Part shown: piece after piece, positions 1 to 10,257 of the stretch
How the letters are laid out: each line of letters starts with the position of its first letter
Position numbering within the stretch: the first letter of the stretch is position 1
NCBI RefSeq assembly: GCF_014640615.1
Contig: NZ_BMHH01000014.1
Span: forward strand, 1-64,000
DNA length: 64,000 bases
Source of the DNA: Paramesorhizobium endophyticum
GTDB taxonomy: Bacteria; Pseudomonadota; Alphaproteobacteria; Rhizobiales; Rhizobiaceae
Direction: 5' to 3'
Made by a program: the position numbers and the translations under genes
Notes under the pieces: generated by a model
What the model was told of the DNA's origin: nothing
The model's database searches: none
What the model saw: only the letters and a program-made list of their open reading frames with translations

Positions 1-666
1 TGGCTGCGCTGCCCATCGGCACAAAATCAGCCGCCGCGTAGAATTGAGATTCTTCACGGTCGACGAACTTCTCGAACAGAATGGTGGCCAAGAGGTTCGG
101 TCCGGCCCATCCGCGCGGCGTGGCATGAAACGGCGCCGGCGGCTGCGAGATCGTCTCGCAATCGCGGCGGGTGAACTTCTCGCGCACCGTCTGGATCACC
201 TTCCACCGGCGCGGGATCACCTCCAGCGTCTCGGTGATATCTTCACCCATCTTGCTTATGCGGGCCGAACCGCAGCAGCCGCAGGCCACTGGCGCCTCGA
301 CGCCGGGGTCGAGCGTCGCCGGGATCGTCACCCGGCGGCCATTGGCAAGCGCGATCTCGATATGCATGTCGACGCCTGAGGCAGCGGGGCCGGCATGCAA
401 GCTTCGACCGCCTCGGACGAAACCGAAACCGGCACGAAGCCTTGCTGCGCCGCGGCGACAAAGATGCCGCTCCGGTATTCCTTGCGCCAGCGCGTCAGTA
501 GCGACCGCGACAGCCCGTAACGCCGCGCCGTCGCGCAGCCCTGATGGAAGCCTTGCAGACTTTCCTCGACGATCCGGATCTTCTCTTCATCCGTCCAATC
601 CCGCCGGCGGCCTTCGCCACCAGACGGAAGAACATCAATAGCGGTAACAACGCGAGACCATGTCAT
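1..666 (-). pseudogene. IS66-family insertion sequence remnant (tnpA fused to tnpC by deletion)
   Basis: The reading frame starting at 666 (MTWSRVVTAIDV) has the IS66 TnpA helix-turn-helix pattern: WTDEEKIRIVEES, then GLSRSLLTRWRKEYRSG. The frame is lost near 375, where the TnpA tail continues one frame over (MHIEIALANGRRVTIPATLD). That tail runs directly into the interior of an IS66 TnpC-like protein: a paired-cysteine zinc-binding segment (VACGCCGSA), a GEDITETLEVIPRRWKVI block and the PPAPFHATPRGWAGPNLLA block. The whole of tnpB and the start of tnpC are therefore missing. Similarity to TnpC stops near FEKFVD (about position 55), and the window edge hides anything beyond. I see one frameshift plus one large internal deletion, so the element is dead. 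The family call rests on remembered motifs. Confidence 0.72.
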
Positions 667-742
667 AAGGCATGACCTTAAGCCATGCTCTACAAATTGA
701 GCCAGACGGCCCCCAGCGGAGGCATACGATGCAAAGCACCGT

Positions 743-798
743 CCTTCTTCCCTTGTGGGAGAAGGTGGCCGCGCGACAGCGCGGACGGATGAGGGGTT
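743..798. repeat. RIME/Bru-RS-like intergenic repeat, single unit
   Basis: The stretch contains the recognisable string CTTGTGGGAGAAGGTGGC followed by a small GCGCGACAGCGCGGA hairpin and GGATGAGGGG. It is a divergent, half-length relative of the two large palindromes at 41425-41585 and 58865-59015. It lies between the end of the FAD dehydrogenase gene and the IS66 remnant. Confidence 0.55.
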
Positions 799-824
799 GG
801 CCCTCCGTTTAAAAGTGAAATCCA

Positions 825-2516
825 CTAGAAACTCAACCCATGACGGGCTTCAAGCAAGGAGACCGTCATCTCGATCTCCTGCCGGCGTTTTTCGTCGGTC
901 CAGCCCAGAGCGGCTCCGGTTATTGCTGCAATTTCTTCCAAACCGGATCGCGATAAAAGCCCTTCGATTGCCATCGTTGTCCGGCGCATCGCGATATCGG
1001 GGAGATGGGTGATCATCTCCGATCGCGCAATCCAGTCGATCTCGCCCTTGGTGTAGCCGGGGACATGCTCAAGCGACGCTTCGCCTTTGAAATTCCGGAT
1101 GTGAGCCAGAACGCGCTCGGTCGTCGTTCCATAGCGCGCCAGCAGCCGGTCGACGAATTCCGCACTTAATCCGCTGGTGTTACTCTGTGTCTCGATCCAG
1201 TTCTTTCGGCTTGTTTCATCTGTCGGGAATGCGCGTCCGCCTCCAATCGGTTGCATCTGCGTGCTTTGGCGGCGCGGCGCGTCGAGCTGTTTGAGGAGCG
1301 TATCGGCGACTTCTTCCGCAAATCCGCGAAAGGTCGTCCATTTGCCGCCAACGAGGGAGACGATGGAAAAAGGCCGCTCTACCGTTGGAGGGAGAATGGG
1401 AGCGGAATGATCCCGGCTGATTAGCCCGGGCTGGGTGGCATCGGATGCCGGCAGGGGGCGGATGCCGCTATAGGTATAGACGATCTGACTGCGATCAAAA
1501 TGCATGCGCGGCAGCAGCGATTTCAAGCTTGCGAGGAAATAATCGACTTCGTTTTCCTCGCATTTGATGTCGTCTGGATCATTCGCCTTGATATCGGTGG
1601 AGCCGACGAGGGCGAGGCCCAGATATTCGTAAACTAGGCAGATGCGGCCATCGTCTGCTTCGAAATAGATCATCCTTCCTTTCAGGCTCTCGGCCAGATC
1701 GGGATGCCTGAGGAGGATATGCGAGCCCTTCGTCCCGCCAATCAGCTTTGTCGGCTCGCCAAGGCTGGCGTTGATCCTGTCGATCCAGGGGCCACCGGCA
1801 TTGACGACGATCTTTGGCCGGGCGGTAAAGCGGCGGCCCTGATCGTCCTTGAAGGTGAGCACGCCGCCATCGCGGCTTTCGAGTTCGGTATAGTTCCGGG
1901 CGTGGGACTCGGGGCTTGCTTGCAGCCCGTCGCTAATGAGTTCCCAGACCAGCCGCTCGGGCCGGGTGATCCTGGCGTCATAATAGATACCGCCTGCAAC
2001 GATGCGCGGTGTTATTTCCGGCATCTCCTTGAGCGCGGCCTTGCGGAACAGGAACCGATGCTTCGGCATGACACGGTGGCGCGCGCCGTAGACATCATAG
2101 AGCCAGAGGCCGACCTTTATGAGGAGCGCGCCACGGCTGCGGGGCGCGGTGGTCGATCCGGCGAGGGTGCGCAGTGCCGCGAGCGCGCCCTTGGCATAGG
2201 AGAAAGATGGGAGGAACGTCGGAAGAGGCTCTACACAATGGGGCGCATTGCGCAGGAGCAGGTTACGTTCGAGTGTCGATTGGGCAACGAGCCCCAGCTC
2301 GCCGGTTTCGATATATTTGATCCCGCCATGGATCAGCCGGGACGGCGCGGCGCTGGTTCCGGAGCCGAAATCCGCTTTGTCGACAACAAGGCATTTGACG
2401 CCTTGCAGGCAGAGCTCCCGGAAAAGACCGGCGCCATTGATGCCGGCACCGATGATCACCACGTCATAATCGCCGGAGAAATCGGCGTCCGCGCTTTGCG
2501 CAATCTGATCGGTCAT
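825..2516 (-). CDS. GlpD-like FAD polyol-phosphate dehydrogenase, EryB paralogue of unknown substrate
   Basis: The 563-residue protein belongs to the FAD-dependent glycerol-3-phosphate dehydrogenase (DAO) family. The dinucleotide-binding motif IIGAGINGAG sits at residues 21-30, followed by the family block TSAAPSRLIHGGIKYIE and, later, NAGGPWIDRI and LVGGKWTTFR. Enzymes of this family oxidise a polyol phosphate to a ketose phosphate and pass electrons to quinone at the membrane. The start overlaps the stop of the FGGY kinase gene by 4 bp (ATGA), so the two are almost certainly translated together. It resembles EryB but is about 60 residues longer and clearly divergent. I infer that it oxidises the product of the neighbouring kinase; the substrate cannot be read from the sequence. 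A housekeeping GlpD is the alternative, made unlikely by the operon. Confidence 0.85.
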   Translation of the reverse strand: MTDQIAQSADADFSGDYDVVIIGAGINGAGLFRELCLQGVKCLVVDKADFGSGTSAAPSRLIHGGIKYIETGELGLVAQSTLERNLLLRNAPHCVEPLPTFLPSFSYAKGALAALRTLAGSTTAPRSRGALLIKVGLWLYDVYGARHRVMPKHRFLFRKAALKEMPEITPRIVAGGIYYDARITRPERLVWELISDGLQASPESHARNYTELESRDGGVLTFKDDQGRRFTARPKIVVNAGGPWIDRINASLGEPTKLIGGTKGSHILLRHPDLAESLKGRMIYFEADDGRICLVYEYLGLALVGSTDIKANDPDDIKCEENEVDYFLASLKSLLPRMHFDRSQIVYTYSGIRPLPASDATQPGLISRDHSAPILPPTVERPFSIVSLVGGKWTTFRGFAEEVADTLLKQLDAPRRQSTQMQPIGGGRAFPTDETSRKNWIETQSNTSGLSAEFVDRLLARYGTTTERVLAHIRNFKGEASLEHVPGYTKGEIDWIARSEMITHLPDIAMRRTTMAIEGLLSRSGLEEIAAITGAALGWTDEKRRQEIEMTVSLLEARHGLSF

Positions 2517-4051
2517 GATTTCATTCCATAGGCGGCAGGCGACGCCAGCTTCTGAAGCTTCGGCCAGACAGGCTTCATCGCTTCCGTCAGTTCAAGAAAC
2601 ACCTGGTATTTCGCTTCAAAAGCTGCGCGGCGCTCCGGGTCGGGTTGGTAAACCGTTTCGATTTCGCTGATATCCCGGGGATCGTCCGTAGGCGTGGCAT
2701 AAACGCCGATGCCCGCGCCGGCGCACAGCGCCGCACCCCAAGCCGCTGCCTCCTCGGTTTTCGTAGCCGCGACCGGCATTCCCAGCACATCGGCAAAAAG
2801 ACCGGCAACCCTAGGATTTCTGGAAATGCCACCGGTCAGCCGGGCCGTTTTGGGCGAGAAACCATCGCGCAATGCATCGACATGAATCCGGTGATTGAAG
2901 GCGATGCCCTCGATGATGGCCCTGACGATATCGCCTCGATCATGCCACGCGCTGAGGCCGAAGAGCCCGGCGCTCGACGCGCCCGCGAATGGCGAGCCGA
3001 ACAGGTAGGGATGGAAGATGACGCTGGACGCTTTGTCCGCCAAGGCTGCGAGTTCCTGTGCCATCAGCGCATGGATGCTTTCGCCAGCCTCTTCGGCGGC
3101 CTTTGCCTCCTGCGCGCAGAGCCGCTCGATGAACCAGTCATAATTGGCGGTGGAGGCCGGGGATATGGACATATTGTTCCACTCACCGGGCAAAATCCCG
3201 TTCCGGCAGAACCAGCGGGCATCGATTTCAGGCTTGTTCGAAACCGTCTCGTTGATCGAATATGTTCCGGCGACAACAGCCACTACGCCTTCGCCGTAAC
3301 CACCGATACCCAGGGCGGAAGCGGTGACGTCATGCAGTCCCGCGACGACCGGAGTGCCCGCGATGAGCCCTGTCTCCTGCGCCGTCGAAGCCGTCACGTG
3401 ACCGACGACGTCCACCGACGATGCGATAGGAGGGCGTTTGTCCCACAACGCTTCCAGGCCGAAGAGCCCAAAGGCTGCCTCGCTATAGTCCTGCGACCGG
3501 ACATCGGTGAAAGAGGTGCTCGCTTCGGTGCGGTCGGTGCCGATGGTTCCGCAAAGGCGATAGCGTAGCCAGTCCTTGGCCGCCATGAAATGGGCTATGC
3601 CTGCAAAACGGTCCGGCTCATTGTCCTTGATCCAGCGAATGATCGCCGAAGGGGCGGAAGCATGGGGGCGTTGTCCGGTCAGGGAAAGGGAATAGCCGGC
3701 GACGCCGCCGCTATTCCACCGGTCCGCGACATCGACAGCCCTGGTATCCAGCGACAGGATTGCCGGCCCGAGCGGCTGGCTTTCCCGGTCGAGAAGATAG
3801 ATGCCGTCGCCATGGGCGGTTGCGGCGATTGCAATGATGTCGTCTGCGGGCCGTCCCATCGCGTCCACCGCTTCCCGGATCGCTTCGGCTGTCGCCCTCC
3901 ACATGAGCTCCATGTCGCGCTCCACATGGCGCGGCCGGGGAATGATCTGCGGAATGCGGCGGCGGGCAACCGAGAGGACGCGCCCGTCAATATCGAAAAT
4001 GACCGCCTTGGTGACCGTCAAGCCGCTGTCTATGCCGAGAATGCTCGCCAT
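2513..4051 (-). CDS. FGGY-family polyol/sugar kinase, EryA paralogue
   Basis: Start chosen at the internal ATG at 4051 (MASILGIDSG), which has AGGAAG upstream, rather than an ATG ten codons earlier; 512 residues. FGGY kinases phosphorylate a terminal hydroxyl of sugars or polyols. The N-terminal phosphate motif GIDSGLTVTKAV is present, the probable catalytic Asp is D241 in GLHDVTASALG, and the C-terminal nucleotide-binding motif is LTGGISRNPRVAG. The AATAHGDGIYLLD segment parallels AVTGQGDGTWLV of EryA and places it nearer EryA than glycerol kinase. It lies after the DeoR regulator and is translationally coupled to a GlpD-like dehydrogenase. This makes a kinase-then-dehydrogenase module that mirrors EryA-EryB. 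Substrate unknown; another tetritol or a pentitol is the likeliest class. Confidence 0.86.
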   Translation of the reverse strand: MASILGIDSGLTVTKAVIFDIDGRVLSVARRRIPQIIPRPRHVERDMELMWRATAEAIREAVDAMGRPADDIIAIAATAHGDGIYLLDRESQPLGPAILSLDTRAVDVADRWNSGGVAGYSLSLTGQRPHASAPSAIIRWIKDNEPDRFAGIAHFMAAKDWLRYRLCGTIGTDRTEASTSFTDVRSQDYSEAAFGLFGLEALWDKRPPIASSVDVVGHVTASTAQETGLIAGTPVVAGLHDVTASALGIGGYGEGVVAVVAGTYSINETVSNKPEIDARWFCRNGILPGEWNNMSISPASTANYDWFIERLCAQEAKAAEEAGESIHALMAQELAALADKASSVIFHPYLFGSPFAGASSAGLFGLSAWHDRGDIVRAIIEGIAFNHRIHVDALRDGFSPKTARLTGGISRNPRVAGLFADVLGMPVAATKTEEAAAWGAALCAGAGIGVYATPTDDPRDISEIETVYQPDPERRAAFEAKYQVFLELTEAMKPVWPKLQKLASPAAYGMKS

Positions 4052-4108
4052 TCTATCTTCCTGTGTTTTGGAACCGGGCATCCGTCGGCTTATGCGCCGA
4101 CTATCGGG

Positions 4109-4921
4109 TCAGTCCGGCTGCTTGCCGCCCGCGACGACCACATTGATCCCCTTCGAGCGCATCCGGGACAGATGCTCGATAGGCGTGTCCTCGTCGACGA
4201 TGACGGCGTCAAACTCCTCGAGCGCGGCAAACCGGTGCAGCGCGCGGCGTTCGAACTTGGTGTGATCGGCAAGCAGGATCCGCTTCGCCGCGGACTCGAA
4301 CATGGCCCGCTTCGTCTCGATGGTTTCCGGAGATTGGTGAAAGGCGATATCGTCGATGATCGCCGCCAGAGACAGGAAAACCGTGTCCGCGCGCAGGCGG
4401 CGAACTTCGTTGATGGTGATATGACCCATGAAGGCATTGCACCAATTATAGAACTGTCCGCCGAGACTGATCAGGTTGAGGTCACGGATACCCTTGAGTT
4501 CGTTGATAAGGATCAGCGAATTCGTGATGACCGTAAGAGGAACCTTTGAAGGCAGCAAAGCCGTCATCTGCTGGACGGTGGTGGAATCATCGAGGATTAA
4601 TGCCTGCCCGGTCTCGACAAACCGCACCGCGGTCTGCGCAATCGATTTTTTCTCGTTGGCCTGCCGGGTGGCGCGGTAGAGATCGCTCGATTCGATGAGG
4701 CTGGTAGGGGTGGCCGTGACGATGCCGCGGGTTTTGCGGATGATGCCGCGGCTCACCAGGTCATCGACATCGCGATGGGCTGTCATGAGGCTGACGCCGA
4801 AGCGCTCAGTCAGGTCTTCTATTCGGATCGACCCTTCGGCAATTACCGTCTCGGCAATCAGCTGACGCCGGGTCAACTGCCTTGCATGCCTGCTGTCGCT
4901 TGGCATTTCGTCCGACAGCAT
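4109..4921 (-). CDS. DeoR-family transcriptional regulator
   Basis: The protein has the DeoR layout: an N-terminal winged helix (RRQLIAETVIAEGSIRIEDLTERFGVSLMTAHRDVDDL) and a C-terminal ISOCOT/DeoRC sensor domain with the DDSTTVQQM phosphate-binding loop, VITNSLILINEL and LLADHTKF motifs. Such regulators usually respond to a phosphorylated sugar intermediate. The start is uncertain. ATG at 4921 has only a weak ribosome site, ATG at 4906 is possible, and a GTG at 4948 has a good GAGAGGG upstream. It lies between the importer genes and the kinase/dehydrogenase pair in the same direction, so I infer that it controls this operon. It is a paralogue of EryR at 15422-16198. Confidence 0.86.
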   Translation of the reverse strand: MLSDEMPSDSRHARQLTRRQLIAETVIAEGSIRIEDLTERFGVSLMTAHRDVDDLVSRGIIRKTRGIVTATPTSLIESSDLYRATRQANEKKSIAQTAVRFVETGQALILDDSTTVQQMTALLPSKVPLTVITNSLILINELKGIRDLNLISLGGQFYNWCNAFMGHITINEVRRLRADTVFLSLAAIIDDIAFHQSPETIETKRAMFESAAKRILLADHTKFERRALHRFAALEEFDAVIVDEDTPIEHLSRMRSKGINVVVAGGKQPD

Positions 4922-5033
4922 TTCTTTGACGTCGACTTGCTCTTTCACGATCGCCCTCTCCACGAAAATCTGCCTGTCGGGCTTCGTAACCGGTATCTCG
5001 CAGCGGCGCAAAGGTCTCAATCGCCAATCCGGC

Positions 5034-5065
5034 AACCAGGAGGCGCAGGATTACGCCTCCTGGTT
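5034..5065 (-). terminator. Hairpin just after the eryG-type binding-protein gene
   Basis: A perfect 12-bp inverted repeat (AACCAGGAGGCG / CGCCTCCTGGTT) with an 8-nt loop starts 7 bases past the stop codon of the binding-protein gene. There is no long T run. It may be a partial terminator or an mRNA 3' stabiliser that separates high binding-protein expression from the regulator and enzyme genes downstream. Confidence 0.7.
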
Positions 5066-5072
5066 ACCCGCA

Positions 5073-6020
5073 TTATTTGCTCATAACGAACGGAGCGGTG
5101 TACTTGTCGACATTATCCTTGGTGATCAGGATGCAATCGAACAGCTGCTTTTCGCGGTCCACACCGGTTTTGCCGGTCTTGAGGAAGTTGTCCGCCTGCT
5201 TGACGGCGGCTTCCGAGAACACCGCCACGGGCTGAAGCACGGTATACTGAAGTTCTCCGGCCTTGATCGCCGCGACGGCGTCGGGCGAACCGTCAAACCC
5301 GCCGACCTTGACCTGGTTGAGCTTGCCGGCTTCCTTCAGCGCGGCGATTGCACCGAGAGCCATTTCGTCATTGCCGCTGATCACTCCGATGATGTCGGGG
5401 TGCGCCTGCAGCATGGACTGCATCTTGTCGTGCCCCTGGGTGCGGTCCCAGTTCGCCACTTCCTTGGCAACCTTCTCGAGGTCGGGATATTGCGTCAGTA
5501 TGCTCTCGTAGCCGTTCGAGCGGGTGGCCGCATTATTGTCGGAGGGGCTGCCGAAGAGTTCGGCATATTTGCCCTTCTCGCCTACGACTTCCACCCACTT
5601 CTGTGCGCCGAGCGCCGCGCCCTGCGCATTATTCGACACGAGTTGCGCCTTGGCGAGGCCTTCCTGGTTGATTTCTGCATTGACCAGGAAAACCGGAATA
5701 CCGGCTGCTACCGCCTTTTTGACCGCGCCGATCGAGCCATCGGCGTTGGCCGGGTCAAGAATGATCGCGGCGGACTTGTTAGTGATCGCCGTATCGATCA
5801 GGTTGCTTTCCGTGTTTGTGTCGCCTTTGTGTGCGCTGACGACGGCCTTGTAGCCGAGCTTTTCGGCCGTTGCCTTGGCGACCTGGCCTTCCGTGTACCA
5901 GTACGGGTTGGACGGATCATTGACGATGATCGTCATCAGCCCATCAGCCCAGGCTGCGCTGGTGAGCAATGGGACGGCGGCGATTGCCGCCAGAAGTATG
6001 CGCTTGCCTTTGTTGAACAT
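5073..6020 (-). CDS. eryG: Periplasmic sugar/polyol-binding protein of an eryEFG-type ABC importer
   Basis: Start chosen at ATG 6020 with GGGAGTGAG upstream; 315 residues. A Sec signal peptide (MFNKGKRILLAAIAAVPLLTSAAWA) precedes a ribose-binding-protein-like (RbsB, periplasmic-binding type I) domain: NDPSNPYWYTEGQVAKATAEKLGY, ILDPANADGSIGAVKKAVAAGIPVFLVNAEIN and GVISGNDEMALGAIAALKEAG. The protein would capture the substrate in the periplasm for the permease encoded just upstream. The order ATPase-permease-binding protein, divergent from the ery enzyme operon, matches the eryEFG arrangement reported in Rhizobium leguminosarum and Brucella, so erythritol is the likeliest ligand. The kinase/dehydrogenase pair in the same operon leaves room for another polyol. 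Type is certain; the symbol is inferred from context. Confidence 0.82.
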   Translation of the reverse strand: MFNKGKRILLAAIAAVPLLTSAAWADGLMTIIVNDPSNPYWYTEGQVAKATAEKLGYKAVVSAHKGDTNTESNLIDTAITNKSAAIILDPANADGSIGAVKKAVAAGIPVFLVNAEINQEGLAKAQLVSNNAQGAALGAQKWVEVVGEKGKYAELFGSPSDNNAATRSNGYESILTQYPDLEKVAKEVANWDRTQGHDKMQSMLQAHPDIIGVISGNDEMALGAIAALKEAGKLNQVKVGGFDGSPDAVAAIKAGELQYTVLQPVAVFSEAAVKQADNFLKTGKTGVDREKQLFDCILITKDNVDKYTAPFVMSK

Positions 6021-6139
6021 AGTCTCACTCCCTTTCAATGAGTTGAGGTTGCGCCGGTTTCCGGCATTGTTCCCCGCGATCAGTCCCTTAAGTCGCCTCC
6101 TTGCCTCCCGCGGAAGAGCTTGGGTTCGCCGCCACATGA

Positions 6140-7180
6140 TCAGCGGCGGCCGTATTTGATGCTGTTGAGAAGCACGGCCATGACGATCACTGCGCCGGTG
6201 AAGACGGTCTGCCAATAGGCGGAGACGCCGATGATCACGAGGCCGTCGGAGAGAAAGCCGATCACGAACGCGCCGAGCATGGTGCCGATGACAGTGCCGC
6301 GCCCGCCCGTAAGAGCCGCGCCGCCAATCACGACCGCCGCAATGGCCGTCAGCTCATATGTCGTGCCGGCTGTCGGGCCCGCCGAGGTGAGCTGCGACGA
6401 CAACACGAGACCGGCGACCGCCGCGCAGATGCCCGAAAGCATATAGACGGCGATTTTTACACGCTTGACGGGCACGCCGGAGAGTTCGGCCGCGCGCTCA
6501 TTGCCGCCCGAAGAATACAGCCAGCGGCCGAAGGCGGTGCGGGAGAGAAGAATGCCGCACGCGATGGCGAAAATCGCAAGCACCAGCACGCCGATGGGGA
6601 CGCCGGCAAGGCGATTGAAGCCGAGCCAGTCGAAACCGGTATTGCCAAGTTCCGGGCGCCCGCTCAGATTGTTGTAGGTAAGGCCGTTGGTCATCAGCAG
6701 TGCAATACCGCGGGCGACATAGAGGACCCCGAGCGTCGCGACGAATGCGGGAACGCGCAAATAGGCGATGAGCACGCCATTGACCGCGCCGACAACAGCG
6801 CCGAGCAGGCAGGTCAGAATTACGACCACCCAGACCGGCGGATAGAGGATGACGCCGAAATGGGGCAGGGTGACGCCCTGCATGAGAAACCCGGCCACGA
6901 CACCGGCTAACCCCAGGGTGGAGCCGACCGACAGGTCAATGCCGCCATTGAGGATGACCAGCAGCATCCCGATCGCCAACAGCCCGAAAATGGCGACATG
7001 GGATGCCATAATCAGGAAATTGTTGACGGTGAAGTAGTTCGGCGACATCGACGAGAAGACGACAATGATGGCGATCAGCGCGAAGAAGGCGCGGCCTTCG
7101 AACAGCAGCTCTACCAGACTCTTCTTGCGCTTACCCTTCGCACTGGGTTTGCTTGTTTCCACGGAAGTGGTGACCGACAT
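6140..7180 (-). CDS. eryF: Ribose-type ABC permease (EryF-like)
   Basis: Start chosen at ATG 7180 (MSVTTSVETSK), with GGAG upstream; 346 residues. A lysine-rich cytoplasmic N-terminus precedes about eight to ten hydrophobic membrane segments of the RbsC/BPD_transp_2 family. The diagnostic motif LVILNGGIDLSVGSTLGLAG is present, as are VPAFVATLGVLYVARG and the cytoplasmic coupling segment SSGGNERAAELSGVPVKRVK. It forms the transmembrane channel with the ATPase at 7260-8801 and the binding protein at 5073-6020. A 79-bp gap containing a palindromic repeat separates it from the ATPase gene, and 119 bp separates it from the binding-protein gene. Family certain; symbol by context. Confidence 0.87.
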   Translation of the reverse strand: MSVTTSVETSKPSAKGKRKKSLVELLFEGRAFFALIAIIVVFSSMSPNYFTVNNFLIMASHVAIFGLLAIGMLLVILNGGIDLSVGSTLGLAGVVAGFLMQGVTLPHFGVILYPPVWVVVILTCLLGAVVGAVNGVLIAYLRVPAFVATLGVLYVARGIALLMTNGLTYNNLSGRPELGNTGFDWLGFNRLAGVPIGVLVLAIFAIACGILLSRTAFGRWLYSSGGNERAAELSGVPVKRVKIAVYMLSGICAAVAGLVLSSQLTSAGPTAGTTYELTAIAAVVIGGAALTGGRGTVIGTMLGAFVIGFLSDGLVIIGVSAYWQTVFTGAVIVMAVLLNSIKYGRR

Positions 7181-7213
7181 TTCCGGCGCTCCTTCACTGG
7201 CGCTTGTTTTTAC

Positions 7214-7258
7214 GCATGTCTTTATCCCAAAACCGATTCCCACTTTTGGGAGACATGC
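7214..7258. repeat. Short palindromic intergenic repeat between ATPase and permease genes
   Basis: Two nested inverted repeats (GCATGTCT/AGACATGC and CCCAAAA/TTTTGGG) form an interrupted hairpin. From memory, very similar strings are scattered between genes in Brucella and Ochrobactrum genomes. It overlaps an alternative upstream start of the permease gene, which supports the later start at 7180. Confidence 0.55.
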
Positions 7259-7259
7259 T

Positions 7260-8797
<1,538 letters not shown>

Positions 8798-8801
<4 letters not shown>

Positions 8802-9448
8802 TTTACCTCAAGCCTCACCGGAGTAACGATCCAGTTCTTGGGATTGACCAGCTTGAAGACCCCCACCACGGAGATCGTCTTGCCGGAAAGGGCATTGGGA
8901 TCGATGTTTGCGAGAACGGTCTTCTTGACCTGGTTGTTGATGGCCGTGCCGGCGTCCTGATACTCGATCTGGTTGGTGAACTGATCGAAATGAATTTCGC
9001 CGGTCGAATCCCTCAAATCCGTTCCCGTCAGGGCCGGGCCGGTCTGCACGCGCACGGTGATCTCCGGCGGCAGGCCTTCAATCGCGACGGTGCTGAAGTT
9101 GGATTTGCGTTCGCCCGCAACGCCGGTGAACGACACGGGAAGCACCGGGCCGGTGGAGGTCGCCACGCCGTATTTCTGGCCGGCTGCCTGCTTGTCCGAC
9201 TGGATTGCCTTTGCCAGCTCGACGGCATCGACAGCGCGCTTCTCGACGCTTTCCTGGATTTTCGGGAATTCCTGCGCGCCGAAAGCTTCCGGAGAGAATT
9301 TCTGCTCACGCACGTCATGCTGGGAGCCGATCACGACGACTTTGGTGTTGAAGGCCATGGCGCCCACCAAGGCAATAGCGGCTACGCCTAATATCCACAT
9401 ATGCCGTTTCGACGGTTTGGCGGTATTTCGTCTGGTGCGTTCGGTCAT
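8798..9448 (-). CDS. DUF2291-family periplasmic protein linked to the importer
   Basis: Start chosen at ATG 9448 (MTERTRRNTAK); 216 residues. One N-terminal hydrophobic segment (HMWILGVAAIALVGAMAF) would anchor the protein or act as an uncleaved signal. The rest is soluble, with the pattern KQAAGQKYGVA, FTGVA.., DSTGEIHFDQFTNQIEYQDAGTAIN and VVGVFKLVNPKNWIVTPVRLEV. It resembles the protein at 23029-23679 in architecture (KYG, small beta-rich domain, FNQFRNQI-type motif, closing TPVSV/TPVRL). It is the first gene of its operon and overlaps the ATPase gene by 4 bp. Both family members here sit inside ribose-type ABC operons, so I infer an accessory role in import. The biochemical function is unknown to me. 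Confidence 0.8.
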
Positions 9449-9747
9449 GGGTGTGCCTCGGCAATTCCCCGAAGGGAGCGCTGGTGTCTGTCTGGTGTCA
9501 AGGATTGGAGCGTCGGTTTTCCGTGGCGGCGTGAGCATGAACTAGCAGCGGTTCCAACCAGAAAAGCCGATTACGGGCTTCCGCCTCATGGCGGTAAATT
9601 GTGTTTGCCACGATTTCCTCCCATCGAAATGCCCGGTGGAGGTCTCCCTACTCCGCCCGGCCCAGCGCTCTCCACGATCACTGCGTTATGGTCGTGTTAA
9701 TTAATGCAATTGGTATGTTAAGTTTATGGGCGCTGTCAACGGGTCAT

Positions 9748-9768
9748 GTTTCACATTGTGGGTGAAAC
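9748..9768. promoter_or_regulatory. Candidate operator, 7-bp inverted repeat
   Basis: GTTTCAC, seven bases, GTGAAAC: a perfect inverted repeat with about two helical turns end to end, 300 bp upstream of the DUF2291 start. It could bind the DeoR protein of the minus-strand operon or EryD/EryR. No experimental or conservation evidence is available from the sequence alone. Confidence 0.4.
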
Positions 9769-10031
9769 GATTCCGATCTTATCGGAGCTTCACGCCGCAA
9801 TCCGTCCTCAATCCTTCTTTATCCGGCGTGCTGTGCATCTTCTGAAAGCACAAAATAATTGGGCGCGGCAAGACATGGTCTCTAGATAAGTCTCTGATAT
9901 ATTTGCACAAATAGCACGAGCGTGCACGGGCGGCCCCGCGCGGCAGGATATTTTCGGTTTGTCGTTGCACGCGCAGGCTTTGTCCGGCAACGAGGACTCC
10001 GGCTATCGGCGAGAGTGAGCGTCTCGGATTA

Positions 10032-10067
10032 TTGTATATGAAAAAAAATTCTTGTAGAGAAAAAAAA
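10032..10067. promoter_or_regulatory. Phased A-tract direct repeat upstream of eryA
   Basis: TTGTATATG followed by eight A, and TTGTAGAG followed by eight A, are spaced 20 bp apart in an otherwise GC-rich sequence. Phased A-tracts bend DNA and can act as UP elements or architectural-protein sites. The spot is about 190 bp upstream of eryA. Confidence 0.4.
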
Positions 10068-10257
10068 TACAAAGCCTATGTTATGTTTGTGGTATATATG
10101 CCTTAAGTGGTCATTGTCGGCTTTGCAGCGTGGTTCGTATTCCGGGCGGAGTGGATGCCTGAAGCGCCTTTGTGCGGCTGTGCAGGGAGGAGTGAGATGG
10201 ATTTGATCGGTTTAGCGCCTCCGTCGGGCGCAAATGTGATGCACCGCGAGGCTGGTC

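Larger units (their letters stand above)
9449..10257. promoter_or_regulatory. Divergent 809-bp control region between the two ery-type operons
   Basis: I find no convincing gene here. The part near 9690-9770 is AT-rich and carries a GTTTCAC/GTGAAAC inverted repeat. The part at 10020-10110 is strongly AT-rich with two phased A-tracts and TTATGTTTGTGGTATATATG, and probably holds the promoter of eryA. EryD is known to repress the ery operon in Brucella, so an EryD operator is expected within this region. The exact sites cannot be fixed by eye. Confidence 0.6.

Noticed and set aside
9779-10072. A 97-codon minus-strand open frame in the ery control region
   Set aside because: Starts in an AT-rich repeat, has no ribosome site and no recognisable motif; better explained as non-coding control DNA.
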